In this document: piece after piece, positions 35,097 to 46,592 of the stretch
Layout: each line of letters begins with the position of its first letter
Numbering within the stretch: position 1 is the first letter of the stretch
NCBI GenBank assembly: GCA_026120185.1
Contig: JANUWF010002200.1
Span: 2,106,001-2,170,000 of the forward strand
DNA: 64,000 nt
Reading direction: 5' to 3'
DNA from: Voacanga thouarsii
Lineage: Eukaryota; Streptophyta; Magnoliopsida; Gentianales; Apocynaceae
Notes under the pieces: generated by a model
What the model was told of the DNA's origin: nothing
Database searches by the model: none
The model's input: the letters and a program-made list of their open reading frames with translations, nothing else
Translations under genes and position numbers: made by a program

Positions 35097-36150
35097 TGGA
35101 TTGTTGATTCTAGTGCTAATCATATCTGTAACTCTTTGCAGGGGTTTAGGAAGATAAGAAGACTCCAGAAGGGGAACATGGACTACGAGTAGGAAATGGA
35201 GCACGAGTATGGGCCCTTGCAATGGAAAAGCTGGATCTTATTTTTTATTTTAATAAAATAGTTATATTAAAGGATAATTTATATGTACCAGTTTTAGACA
35301 GAATTTAATTTCAGTTGCAAAGCTAATAAATCATAGATATTCTGTTTCTTTCCATTTTGGTATTGCTATCAATAGAAATGGAGAAGCTTTATATACAGGG
35401 CACATGTATGGAAACTTATTCTTTTTGAATCTTACAAACAATCAAATAAATAATGCTCAATCTAAACTTTTAAGTAAAAAGAGAAAAACCAATGTCAATG
35501 ACTCATTTCTTTGGCATCTAAGGTTAGGCCTTATTAACTCAATCAGGATTCAGAGATTAATCCATAATGGGCTCTTAGGTTCATTAAGATTGAAAAGTTG
35601 GTCTCAGTGTGAACCCTGCCTTATGGGAAAAATGACCAAAAGATTGTTTACCCAAAAGGCTGATAAAGCCAATGAGATATTGGGTCTTATTTATACAGAT
35701 ATGTGTGGTTCTTTGTCTACTCAAGTTAGAGAGGGTTTTGAGTACTTCATCACTTTCACGAATGATTGTACAAGGTTTGGTTATGTCTACCTAATGAGGC
35801 GCAAGTCTGACTCTTTTGATAAGTTCAAAAAGTTTAAGGTTGAAGTGGAGCATCAGATAGGTAAACTGATCAAACCTTATGATTGGATCGTGGTGGAGAG
35901 TACCTCCTCGGTGAGTTCAAGGATTACATGGTACATCATAGGATAGTATCCCAACTCTTTGCGCTGGAAACACTCCAACAGAATGGAGTAGCTGAAAAGA
36001 AGGAACAGAACATTAATGGAAATGGTCTGAAGCATGATGTCTCATACTACTCTTCCGGTCTCTTTTTGGGGATATGCCTTGGAAACAGCAGCATACATTC
36101 TGAATTTGGTGCCTTCCAAGTCAATACCAAGGACACCCTATGAGATATTG
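35097..36150 (+). pseudogene. Copia protease and integrase (broken)
   Basis: Protease: WIVDSSANHICN at 35097, with DSSA where DSGA is expected. The GAG-pre-integrase HHCC region follows: WHLRLGLINSIRIQRLIHNG and CEPCLMGKMTKRLF (35510-35650). The core starts with IYTDMCGSL (first catalytic Asp) and continues FITFTNDCTRFGYVYLMRRK. The second Asp region MDRGGEYLLGEFKDYM (35883) is in another frame, then QLFALETLQQNGVAE carries the catalytic Glu-type end. At least two frameshifts and several stops. Confidence 0.87.
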
Positions 36151-36659
36151 ATTGGGTGTAAACCAAATCTAAATCATCTCAGGATATAGGGTTGTCCGGC
36201 TTATGTACTGATCAATGGAGACAAACTAGAACCAAGATCAGAATTATGATACTTTATTGGGTATCCAAAAGAAATAAAAGGAAGTTACTTTTATCATTCC
36301 AATAAGCAAAAAATATTGGCAAGTACTAATGCTAGATACTTCGAGGATAATCAAAGTACTTTCACTAAAAGTTCAACAAAGTTGGAACTCGAGGAGAAGT
36401 TATCTTCGGAATCAACTTCTTCAGACCCGATTATGGAATAAGAAGAGGCACACCTCAAGAACCTATACAAACAGAACTTCGTCATAGTGGTAGAATATCT
36501 AGAGTTTCAAAAAGATAGACAGGAGAGGCTTTTGAGCTGGATTATGACTATCAGGAACAAAATCCCACTAGATACGAGGAGACTATTGCTGATGCCGATG
36601 CAGATGCAGATCTATGACATGAAACAATAAAAGCCGAGATTGAGTTTACGTACTTCAAT

Positions 36660-38140
36660 CAGGTTTGGGATCTTATAGCTTCACCTGAAGGGATAAAACC
36701 ATTGGGTGTATGTGGCTGTACAAGAGGAAGAAGGAAGCGGATGGGAAGGTGGAAACCTCAAAGCTAGGCTTGTGACAAAAGGGTATACTCAGAAAGAGAG
36801 AATCGATTATGATGAAACCTTTTTCCCGGTAGTCATGCTTAAGTCCATCTATATCTTCTGTGCTATTGCATGTCATTATGACTATGAGATATGGTAAATG
36901 GATGTCAAGACGGCATTTCCTAATGGCCATTTTAACAAAAATATCTATATGTCCCAACCGGAAGGTTTTATTGCTAAAGGCCAGGAACATATAGTTTGCA
37001 AGTTTAAGATGTCCATTTATGGACTTAAGTAGGCATCTAAAATATGGAACATTCATTTTAACGAAACTGTAAAGTCTTATGGTTTCATTCAAAACGAGGA
37101 TGAACCATGCGTGTACAGAAAATTGGAAGGCATAAATATGATTTTTCTTGTCCTATATGTGGATGACATTCTACTTATTGAGAATGATGTATAGACATTG
37201 TCATCTACCAAGGTTTGACGGTCTAGTCAATTTAGTATGAAGGACTTGAGAGAAGCCAGTTACATTCTTGGGATTAAGCTTCTGAGAAATAAGAAGCAGA
37301 AAATGTTAGGATTATCCCAAACGATATACATTGACAAGATACTGGCCAAGTTTAGCATGGATTCATGCAAGGGAGCTCTAATCCCTTGCAGACATGGGTT
37401 GTCTTTTTGTTCTAAATATTATCCTAAGTCTCAAGAGAAAAAAGACAGGATGAGTAGGATTCCCTACGCTTCGACTGTAGGAAGTTTCATGTATGTCATA
37501 CTGTGTACTAGGCCAGATATTTGCTTTGCCGTAGACTTAGTTAGCAGATATTAGTCAAACACTGAGGAGGTTCATTGGCAAGTTGTAAAGCATATTCTTA
37601 AATACCTTAATGGTACGAAATATTATATGCTGGTTTACAGGGTTGACGACTTGGCTCTTACTGGATACACAAACTCAGATTTTCAGGTAGATAAGAATGA
37701 GAGAAAATCCACTAGTTGATATGTCTTCACCTTGTCTGGAAGAGCTGTTTCATGGAGGAATATCAAGCAATCTTGTATTTCTGATTTAGCCATAGAAGCT
37801 AAGTATGTGGCAGCTTCAGAATCATCTACGGAAGCAATCTAGCTTCGGAAGTTCCTCTCAGAACTTGAAGTTGTACCACACATGGACAGACCGATTGTAG
37901 TGTATTGCGACAACTCTAAAGCAGTCTCGCAATTCAAAAAACTCGGGAACCACAAAAAGGGGAAGCACATCCAAAAGAAATACAACTTGATCTGGGATTT
38001 CATTCAGAGATAGGAAATCGTGGTGGAACAGATAGCCTCAGAAAACAACCTAGCTGATCTCTTCACCAAGCCTTTGGCTGAAAAAGGCTTCAAGAGACAC
38101 TTAGACGCCATAGGGGTGGGCACCTACGGGCTTTCTTAAT
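36660..38140 (+). pseudogene. Copia reverse transcriptase-RNase H (broken)
   Basis: RT blocks: KARLVTKGYTQKERIDYDET (36750-36820), WMDVKTAFPNGHFNKNIYMS (about 36900, normally LNG), QPEGF, then LYVDDILLIEND with intact YVDD at 37156-37167, and SYILGIKLLRNKKQKMLGLS. RNase H: TGYTNSDFQVDKNERKSTS (37660), AIEAKYVAASES (37790) and the KHIQKKYNLIWDFIQ end. Stops are scattered (for example 36895, 37030, 37190). Reads to about 38138, just ahead of the polypurine tract. Confidence 0.9.
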
Positions 38141-38148
38141 CTTAGAGT

Positions 38149-38161
38149 GCAAGTGGAAGAT
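38149..38161 (+). promoter_or_regulatory. Polypurine tract of the nested copia
   Basis: GCAAGTGGAAGAT immediately before TGTTGAGG of the 3' LTR, a shortened form of the usual copia GTGGGAGATTG tract. Confidence 0.85.
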
Positions 38162-39742
38162 TGTTGAGGAATGACTTACCTTTAGCCAGTGAGTAGTCCA
38201 CTCACTTCATAGCATGAGCGTATTTCGAATACGTAGAATAGGACCTGTGATAGTGGTTTGTAAAAGTACTATTTAAAAGAAACCCGAACTATTACTGCTA
38301 CAGCGTGGACTAATACTCTACCGCTTGAGTATGAGTTGGTGGTTTGACGAAACTGAGAGCACATACTTTGATATACTGTAGTTGAGGTTCTTTCGTAGAG
38401 CCGATATACTTATGTGTTGGGTATATGTGACTAGTTAGTTAAGAAAAACTTATACAAGATAGCTTCTACGCTATATCGCCCCTTGTGACTATTCAAATGA
38501 TCTAATTATCTAGGGCCCTAGGGAACATGATTTGGATGTTTACTTTAGGATAGCTCCCTTGAAAAGTGGAAACATTCCATGAGTCGTGGATCATTGGACT
38601 AGAGGTCTAAGGATAGTAGATGTTTTTTAGAAATGTGTTAGTATACTCTTCATTTCTAAATGCAAGGCGATGTGTAAAAGGATATTTTAGTTATTACACC
38701 TGTAGATCGAAGATTTTGCTAATGCAGCATTATCTTTAGGGTCAATATTTCCTTATGGTGATATTAAAAATATTTAAAATGTAAAATATAGCTATTTATA
38801 TAAAAGGAGTATTTTGATCATTTTAGTAGCCAATGCGATGTGTCTTTTGGTCCCCGAAATGGCCCTTAAGTCCTAAAAGATTTGGGTTAAGAAATTGGTC
38901 TTGATAATTATGAGTTTTATTTTATTTTATTTAAGTAGTCTAATTTATTATTAGATTAGAAAAAAATAAAAGGGCCGAGAGAGAGTATATATTTATCTAA
39001 TTTAATTGGTTAATTAATTATTCAGGGCCCAAGGTCCAAATTGAATAATTAGAAAATTAATTTAGATATAAAACTAGATAAAAGGGATGATATTTTATAT
39101 TGGCCTATTTGGGCTTGTTAATTATTTATTGGACTGTTTAATGAAGCTCAGAAAATAAATAATTAAGATTTATTATTTATAGATGTTCAAGTCCAAAAAT
39201 AAATAATTTTATCTAGACCAATGAATAAAACTAAGGGTAAAATAAAATTTTAAATAATTAATTAATTAATTAATTAAAAATAAATAAATAAATAAATAAT
39301 AACACGGGATGCGTGAAGGATAATAAAAAGCATGGATACTTTCTATTTTCACGCAATTGGCACTTCTCTCTCGGAGAATTGGGATAGGAAATGAAAAGGG
39401 CCATCATGCATTGCGTGGGTGAGGCTTCTTGAAATTTTATGGGTTCACAGAAACCCAACTTCACAGAGAGACCTTCTATGAAGCATTGACAGAAACCAAG
39501 ACGTATTGTAAACCCAAATCTTCATACTTTCACCGGCTATGGTACGGGCACCATTTCGGAAGATCAAAGGTTTCGCATGAATGAGACGCAGTTGATGTTT
39601 ACAAGGACGCGATCCAATAGCTTCAAGTATCCTTGTACAAACATCTACATCAATGCGAAGAGGGTCATTCAATCACAGAGGTAAATTTTTCGTTTTGTTA
39701 GCATGCTTTTGATTTGATGATTTTTGCCATTTTAAACCTTCA
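38162..39742 (+). repeat. 3' LTR of the nested copia
   Basis: 1581 bp, TGTTGAGGAATGACTTACC ... AAACCTTCA. Aligns with the 5' LTR except for the missing 272-bp block after TGTTG and the absence of the solo LTR. It is followed by the AGATG duplication. Confidence 0.92.
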
Positions 39743-41182
39743 AGATGTCTACTGTTGACCAAGGTCTTTGGCTTTCAATTGCTCTTCAATCTAAGTGGCT
39801 TTCATTTCTTCATCCTTCTTCTCCTTCACAGTGTTTTGTTCATTGTCATTTTCTTCCTCTTGGGCAATTTATTCTTCAGTCACATGTTCTCGAGATGTCA
39901 CTGATTTATCAGGCATGGTTTCCTCCTTTTGATCCTTCTCTTCCACAGCAATTAGCCTGTACCCAAAATTCTAGATTTCTGAGCTGAGGCTGTCTACCTT
40001 AACTACCAACAAATTTATGGCTTCCAAAATACTCTGATTGATGCCTATGTCATGAATTTTCTGTTTTCCCTTGCTAAAGGACTCTACTTAAGTTTCCATC
40101 TCAACTTTTCTTTTTGCTCCTACAGGTTGAGCAGTCTTGCCTTCGGCCTCAACCTTTAACCATCTTTCATTTTCATTGTCAGAGGTATCTCTGAGCAGTT
40201 TCTACTCATTATCTATTCGCACATATCCCATTTTCTCGAAAGACTCAAAACTGTAAACATTCATCTTTGAAGGAGCATGGGTGATCGAACTCAGATCAAC
40301 ACTAAAATATCTGAACACTTTGGTTAATAGATTTTCATAAGGCAGTGCTTTACTTGAGGTGTTCCTTGTTTGCATCATCAACTTTGCAGCAAGATACCTA
40401 AAGCTTATTTACCTATTCTCGAATAGCGCCAACATTATTACCATCTGCCTAATGTTTATAGAAGTTTGGTGACCAAAACTTAGAACCACCATGGTTGAAA
40501 CCATGTGGTGCAGAATCCTATCGGGTCCATTTAACCATATAGTGTTCTTTTTCACTTGAATTCTTAAGACTCCTCCTGCCAGTAAATATTCTTTCAAATT
40601 TTCCCAAATCAAACAGATCAATTCCTTTCAGTTCAAAAAATTGAATACCTCCATCTCTAACACCACATATTCTATTCAATAAGCGATGATCAAACTCAAG
40701 GTTCTTTCCTTCAACTCTTGAAGTGTACCACCGGACCATAATACCCCTTCCAGTCTTCTCTAATCGACCCTTTCTCAGATTAGCATAAAATTCCCATACA
40801 AGAGTAGTGAACAATTTTTCATCAATAGATAATAGGTCTCCCCACCTAAAAGACTCAAACATATTCAAAATATTTCTTAAATTCAGGAAGGACGCTGAAT
40901 TAGCACGGTAACCAACAATCACAGTTCGGTTTCTTGAAACCAAGTCATTCAAGTCGGATTCACTTTTAGAGTCAAGAAAATGGAGTACTTGAGTCTCGGA
41001 ACATTCCTGTTTCGGAGTTAATTCTGATGAATCGGTCTGAGAAGCAGGGAGTTCAAGAATGGCTTCCTTCCCTTTCTCCTTTGCAGTTGATTTTATCTCA
41101 GCAGCCGATTTCTTCTTTATTGTCGTAGTGATTTTCTGGGCTTTTTTTACTTTTGTTTGGTCAATTTTGGAGACTTAACCAT
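39743..41182 (-). pseudogene. Env-position ORF with plant-transposon-protein-like domain, N-terminal part
   Basis: The minus-strand ATG at 41182 gives MVKSPKLTKQ, then after a one-base frame change a Lys-rich region, then a longest open piece (40952-40518) with GYRANSASFLNLRNILNMFE, WEFYANLRKGRLEKTGRGIM and FDHRLLNRICGV. Further on, ALPYENLLTKVFRYFSVDL (about 40340) appears. FYANLR plus LPYxxLLTxxFRxF is the pattern of the 'putative plant transposon protein' domain (Pfam Transposase_32). The C-terminal part is Glu/Lys-rich and resumes at 29184. About 550 residues in all, with a few stops. It lies after pol and before the 3' LTR, where Sireviruses may carry env-like ORFs, and it has the same orientation as pol. 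Probably acquired by the retroelement; function unknown. Confidence 0.72.
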
Positions 41183-41721
41183 TGTGATATGAAGGTAGAG
41201 GCTTGGGATTTTAGTTTTTCAGAGAGAAAATGGAGAAATTTTGAAGAAAGAAAGGTAGAGCTCTCTATTGGTTTCAGAATCCGAGAAAGAAAAACTCTTT
41301 ATGGTTTCCTAGAAGGTTGTGAAGATAAGTACACTCTAGTACTTGGAAAATAACTTTCATCAGAGATTTCAAAGGCTATTTTGAAGAAAGTACTAGTATT
41401 TTGAATTTCAAAAAGAATAATCTGGAAACAGTCATTTTTGAAAAACGTAGAAAGCATCAGGTTGTTTTCATTTTGGATTGAGGATCCATCCAAAAAAAAT
41501 CCTTTAAGGTGAGAATTTTAGAAGATGAACTTTGGATTTACTCTTCGAAGTACTGCATCCAAAGTCTCCCTCTGAAATTATGTTTCTTTAGAAACATGCA
41601 AAAATAGATGGTCAATTCTTTCCAAACAAAACTGTAGTCACACACTTTTTGTGATGCCCAATCTTCTTCTCAAAAAGAAGAATCTATCTTCAGCTAGGAG
41701 TTACGTGAATATATCTACAAG
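41183..41721 (-). other. Spacer between pol and the env-position ORF
   Basis: No domain recognised. AT-rich, with short frames on both strands (41153 +, 41299 -). It may hold the leader or splice signals for a subgenomic RNA of the downstream ORF, but none is evident by eye. Confidence 0.5.
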
Positions 41722-42995
41722 TTAATTATTTGTGGGAATATATTCTACACAAACATCACCTTTAAGCACATAATCTCTAATAAAATGATGCTTAACCTCA
41801 ATATACTTAGTTCTAGAATGTTGAACAGAATTTTTTGTTAAATTAATTACACTTGTATTATCACATAGTATAGGTACACAATCGAAATTAAGACCAAAAT
41901 CAAGCAATGTGTTTTTCATCTACAAGATTTGCGCACAATAGCTCCATACTAAAATGTATTCAGCCTCAATTGTAAATAAGGATACACAAGCTTATTTCTT
42001 GCTATGCCATAACACTAAAGAATGTCAAAGAAATTGACAATATCCGCTAGTACTTTTCCGTTCAACTTTGCAACCTGCATAATCTGCGTTAGTGTATCCA
42101 ATAAGATCAAAGGAGTTAGTTCGAGGATACCATAAATGATAGTCATGTGTTCCAACCAGGTATCTAAGAATACGTTTCACAGCACATAAGTGAGATTCTT
42201 TCGACATGATTGAAATCTAGTGTAAAGACTAACTGAAAACATAATATCTAGTCGGCTAATAGTAAGATATAGCAAACTCCCAATCATACCTCTATATTTT
42301 GATTCGTCCACTTTTTTACCCTTTTTATTCTTGTCAAGCTTTAGAAAAGTGCTCATAGGTGTACTGATTTCTTTAACTTCGTTCATATCGAACCTCTTAA
42401 GCAATTCCTTAGCATACTTAGCTTGATTTAGAAAAATTCCATCCTTGGTTTATTTAATTTGCAATTCGATGAAAAAATTGAGTTCTCCTATCATGCTCAT
42501 CTCAAATTCTTGCTGCAAAGTCTTGGCAAACATCTTACATAAGGATTCATTAGTAGCACAAAAAAATGATATCATCAACATAATTTGGACAATGAGAAGA
42601 TCATCAGAATATTCTGATTTAATAAACAATGTAGTATCAATCAAGCCTCTTGAAAAACATTTTAAGAGTAAGAATCCATTAAGCCTTTCATACTAACCTC
42701 ATGGGGCATATTTTAAACCATAAAAAGCTTTTGAGAGTTTCAAAACATGATTTGGAAAGTGTTCATGACTAAAACCTTAAGGTTGTTCTACATATACCTC
42801 CTCTTCAATAAAACCATTCAAAAATACACTTTTAATATCTATTTGATAAAGTATGAAATTTTTAAAAGATGCAAAGGCAAGTAGCATTCTTATAGACTCT
42901 AATTTAGCAACTAGAGCAAATGTCTCGTCGTAGTCAATGCCCTCTTCTTGATTGAATCCTTGGGCAACAAATCTAGCTTTATTTCTAATCACCAC
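41722..42995 (-). pseudogene. Sirevirus-like reverse transcriptase-RNase H (broken)
   Basis: RT start: NKARFVAQGFNQEEGIDYDE (42990), then YQIDIKSVFLNGFIEEEVYV. The YVDD site near 42571-42582 is present but a single-base deletion just before it shifts the frame. Next ELNFFIELQIK (42460), STPMSTFLKLDKN (42360) and GMIGSLLYLTISRLDIMFSV. RNase H: IGYTNADYAGCKVERKSTSG (42100), DNTSVINLTKNSVQHSRTKY and HHFIRDYV (41780), all hallmark copia blocks. Several frameshifts. Confidence 0.9.
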
Positions 42996-43334
42996 CGCAT
43001 GTTCATCAAGTTTGTCTCTGAAAACCGACTTGGTACCAATGACCGGATAATCAAGTGGTCTAGGGACAAGTTTCCAAACTTAATTTCTCTCAAATTGGTT
43101 CAACTCTTCTTGCATAGCTAGGATCCAAAAATCATCATGCAAAGCCACATCAATACAGTTAGGTTCAATACTTGAAAGTTAAGCAAAATTGTCTACAAAG
43201 TACCGTCTAGTTTTGACTCCAGAGCTAGAATCACCAATAATTTGCTCTTTCAGATGACCAATTTTGTACTTTAAATCATTTGGTAGCCCTTGATCAGTGT
43301 GCTCTTCAATTTCTTTCTTGCTTTATTTAGCTTG

Positions 43335-44720
43335 TTACACTTCCAGTTCCTCTTCTTTGGCATGAATGTCAAGCGATAGAGCTTTGTGTTGTTCACTGCC
43401 TTTATCTTTTAAAATTCCTACATCATCATCCTCTTTTCTTAATGTATATATATTAGATTCCTCAAAGACAATATGTACGGATTCTTCCACACATAAAGTT
43501 CTTTTGTTGTACACTTTATATGCCTTTTTATTGGAAAAGTATCCAAAAAATATAGTCTCATCAGATTTGCTATCAAATTTTTTAAGATTGTCTCGAGTAT
43601 TAAGAATAAAATATTTCCAACTAACTACTTTAGAATAGGAAATTGATGAAGTTTTGTCAAACATAAGCTTAAATGGCGTTTTTCTTAGAAATAGTCTCAA
43701 TATGACTCGGTTAACAATGTAACATGTTGTATTAATAGCTTCAACTCAAAAGTATTTTGGAAAAAAGTTTTCACAAATCATGAATCTAGCCATTTCTTGT
43801 AAAATTCTATTTTTCCTTTCAACAACGACATTTTGTTGAGGGGTTTTAGCAGTTAAAAAGTTGTGAAAAACTCCATTCTCATCACAAAAATGTGCAAACT
43901 CATTGTTGCAAAATTCTTTACCATGTTACTCCTAATGGAAATCAATTTGCATCCTAGAGAATTTTGGACACGCTTGAATAATCTAGAAAATTCGGAAAAT
44001 GTCTCATCTTTTTGTCCGAGAAATAAAGTCCAAGTAAATATTGAGAAATCATTTACTAGAACATAAGCATATCTCTTACCACCAAGGCTAGTGGTCCTTA
44101 TCGGTCCAAACAAATCCATATGTATTAATTCAAGGGGTTTTGATGTGAAAATCATTTTCTTAAGCTTAAAAGAGATTTTGATCTATTTTTTAAATTGGCA
44201 TGCATCACATATTCTACTTTTATCAAACTTCATTTTGGGCAGTCCTCTAACAAGCTCTTTTGAAGACAATTTATTTAGTAAATCAAATGATAAATTACCT
44301 AGCCTTTTATGCCAAAAATAGCCATTATTATCATGCATGGAAAGGCATCTAATATCATGAGTCATAAGATCATTAAAATAGAAAACATATACAGTCTCAA
44401 CACGGTTAGCAACAAAAATTATTTCATTATTTAAGCTGTCCATAATAGAGCAAGAATCTTTCTCAAAAATAACTTTGTAACCATTGTCACATAATTGACT
44501 AATGCTAAGCAAGTTATATTTCAGCGCATCAATTAATAATATTTCTTTGATAATGGTTGAAGATCATTTACCAATGTTACCTTTGCCAAGTATTTTTCCT
44601 TTCTTTTTATCTCCAAAGGTAACAAATCCATCATTTGTAACTTAAGCATCTTCTAATAAGGCTACATTTTCGGCCATATGCCTTAAGCTTCCACTATCCA
44701 GGAACCACTTTGTGAAACTC
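43335..44720 (-). pseudogene. Sirevirus-like protease and integrase (broken)
   Basis: Protease: KWFLDSGS with Asp codon at 44696-44698, followed by SISQLCDNGYKVIFEKDSC (44500). Integrase zinc finger: WHKRLGNLSFDLLNKLSSKE and ICDACQFKK (44300-44185). Core: PLELIHMDLFGPIRTTSLGG (first Asp, 44130), then a piece to 43853; later block PFKLMFDKTSSISYSKV (43670) and FFGYFSNKKAYKVYNKRTL. In-frame stops in between. The WFLDSGSLRHMAE-type protease start is common to Sireviruses and other copia elements. Confidence 0.88.
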
Positions 44721-45014
44721 ATTTTGTCCAGTGAGTGTATCTATACATAAGATGGGAGAATAATTTTTGGTACCCATAACTTCTTAGGACCATAGGGGTT
44801 AGTAATGATTCTTTTCATTCTCCGATCAGTTTTCATTCCTAATCCAATGCTTTTCTTAATATGATACCTAGATGCATTGTGTCTATTTTTACCATAATAA
44901 CGTGCGGTGTGTGTAATTTTTGTTTGAGGAGCTTGCTTTCACAAAATAAGACTTGTATTTTCCTGTTTTGGGCATGCTACAGTAGCCAATATCATTTCTA
45001 TTTCCAGCAATCCG

Positions 45015-46297
45015 TTATACTCCAAGAAGTTTATTCAGATTACTTTGGCCATCAGTGAATTTTTCAATACAAGTAGTGTGATCATTAACTTTCATTTTTA
45101 TATTAACAAACTCACAGATCATAACTTCAAGAGATGAGATTTTATCACACAAATATTTATTCTCAAGAGCAAAACAGTTCAAGAAGGTAGAAGTGATTTC
45201 TTTTTCAACATTCAAGCAGCACATGAAATCAAGCAAAATTTTATTCTCACTTACCAAATTGTCATTCACATTTGATAAGAAATCAATTTTTACTTCCATT
45301 TTCTTATTCCTTCTTGACAATCTTTTCAGTTCACAGAACATATCAATAAGAAGTTCATTTGGATCATCAATATTATCACAAGTAGAATCATGCAGTTCAG
45401 CTACAAGGTTAGATGGGGAGGAGTTTACCTTATCCTCCACTGTCATGAAGCATATGTTAACTGTTTCATTTTCAGAATCTTTATTTTCCTTAGATTCGGA
45501 CTCATTTTGATCCCAAGTTCTCATCAGCCATTTCCCTTTTTTTTTTTTTTCAAATCCTTTCTTTTCTTTTTGAGTATCTTGGCTTCTTTCTATTTAGCTA
45601 TTAGGCTGTCAGCAATGAAGTGTTTGGTACTCTTGCATTCATAGAATTGAAGCTTGAAAGATGAAATTTGTCCCTTCCTTTTTATGAACTTGTTACCTCT
45701 TTTGAAGTTTCCCATTTTGAGCATCTTTCTAAATATTTTTGCAATCATGGCCAATTCTTCAGTATCCACTTCAGTTCCATCGTCACTATCAGATTGACTA
45801 CTGTTAGCATCCTCATCAACAGCTTTTAGTGCTATTCCTCTTTTGCCTTTGTCATTATCATCAAATTCTTGAAAATTTTTTAGCTTCATTTCATGAGTTA
45901 AGAGAGAGCAAATTAACTCTTCAGTGGGTAAGGTTTTTAAATCTTTTGATTTCTCCATAGCCAGAGCTTTAGGTTGCCAGCTCTTTGGCAAGGCATTCAA
46001 AATTTTTTTATTTTGTTCACCAAAAGAATCGCTTTTCCCATAAGCCTTAAGTCCATTTTCAATGTTTGTGAATCTCATGAACATATTGGTTATGCTATGA
46101 TTTGGTTTCATAGTAAATAATTCATAATCGTGAATTAAAAGCCCCAGCTTCGATTTCTTCACTTGATTTGTCCCCTCATTGGTAACTTCAGGCAATCTCC
46201 ACATGTAATGGGCTGAATCACATCCACTTACTCTGCTATATTCAGTGGCATCCAGGGCACAACATAGAATATTCATAGCTTGAAAATTCAATGTCAT
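45015..46297 (-). pseudogene. gag: Sirevirus-like gag (broken in the middle)
   Basis: N-terminal piece 46297-45590: ALDATEYSRVSGCDSAHYMW, KPNHSITNMFMRFTNIENGL, LNALPKSWQPKALAMEKSKD and LICSLLTHEMKLKNFQEF, the UBN2/DUF4219-type copia gag domain. A knuckle-like FYECKSTKHFIAD follows near 45640. After a poly-T/poly-Lys frame change comes 45524-45015: ESESKENKDSENETVNICFM, then a coiled-coil-like DMFCELKRLSRRNKKMEVKI. The long C-terminal gag extension with this Glu/Ser-rich and coiled-coil structure is characteristic of Sireviruses. Confidence 0.85.
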
Positions 46298-46573
46298 TTT
46301 GGCATTGTCTTCAGCATCATATTCATCACTCTATTTTGGAATTATTCGACCTTCAATATTTCTAAAAGGAACATATGGTCCTTTTTCAATTAAATTCCAT
46401 AGCTCAAAATTAATTGAGCAAACATAAATCTTCATGCAATTTTTTCAAAATATGTAATTACTCCCAATGAACAAAGGAGGTCTATTTGTCGACGATTCCT
46501 TGATATAGGAAAAAGAAGAAATATTTGTCATAAGGATCTTTTCTACAAGGTTGTTTAATCGAAAAAGAGTAGA

Positions 46574-46592
46574 CTAATGCTTTGATACCAAT
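46574..46592 (-). promoter_or_regulatory. Primer-binding site of the Sirevirus-like element
   Basis: The reverse complement reads ATTGGTATCAAAGCATT directly next to the 5' LTR end (TTTTTCA). TGGTATCAAAGC is the tRNA-Met-type primer site used by many Sireviruses. Confidence 0.87.

Larger units (their letters stand above)
29185..39742 (+). mobile_element. Ty1/copia element nested in the Sirevirus-like copia
   Basis: Starts TGTTGGAATATATGCC at 29185 and ends ...AAACCTTCA at 39742, with a perfect 5-bp target duplication AGATG at 29180-29184 and 39743-39747. Plus-strand order: 5' LTR 29185-32492, primer-binding site 32495-32511, gag 34252, protease 35097, integrase 35404, RT 36680, RNase H to about 38140, polypurine tract 38149-38161, 3' LTR 38162-39742. 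PR-INT-RT-RH order is that of Ty1/copia. Many stops and frameshifts. It inserted into the coding part of the env-position ORF of the outer copia. Confidence 0.93.

Noticed and set aside
36673..37092. Minus-strand 139-codon ORF inside the copia RT
   Set aside because: Antisense shadow of RT; no independent domain.
43366..45510. Plus-strand ORFs inside the Sirevirus-like element
   Set aside because: Antisense shadows of integrase and gag.
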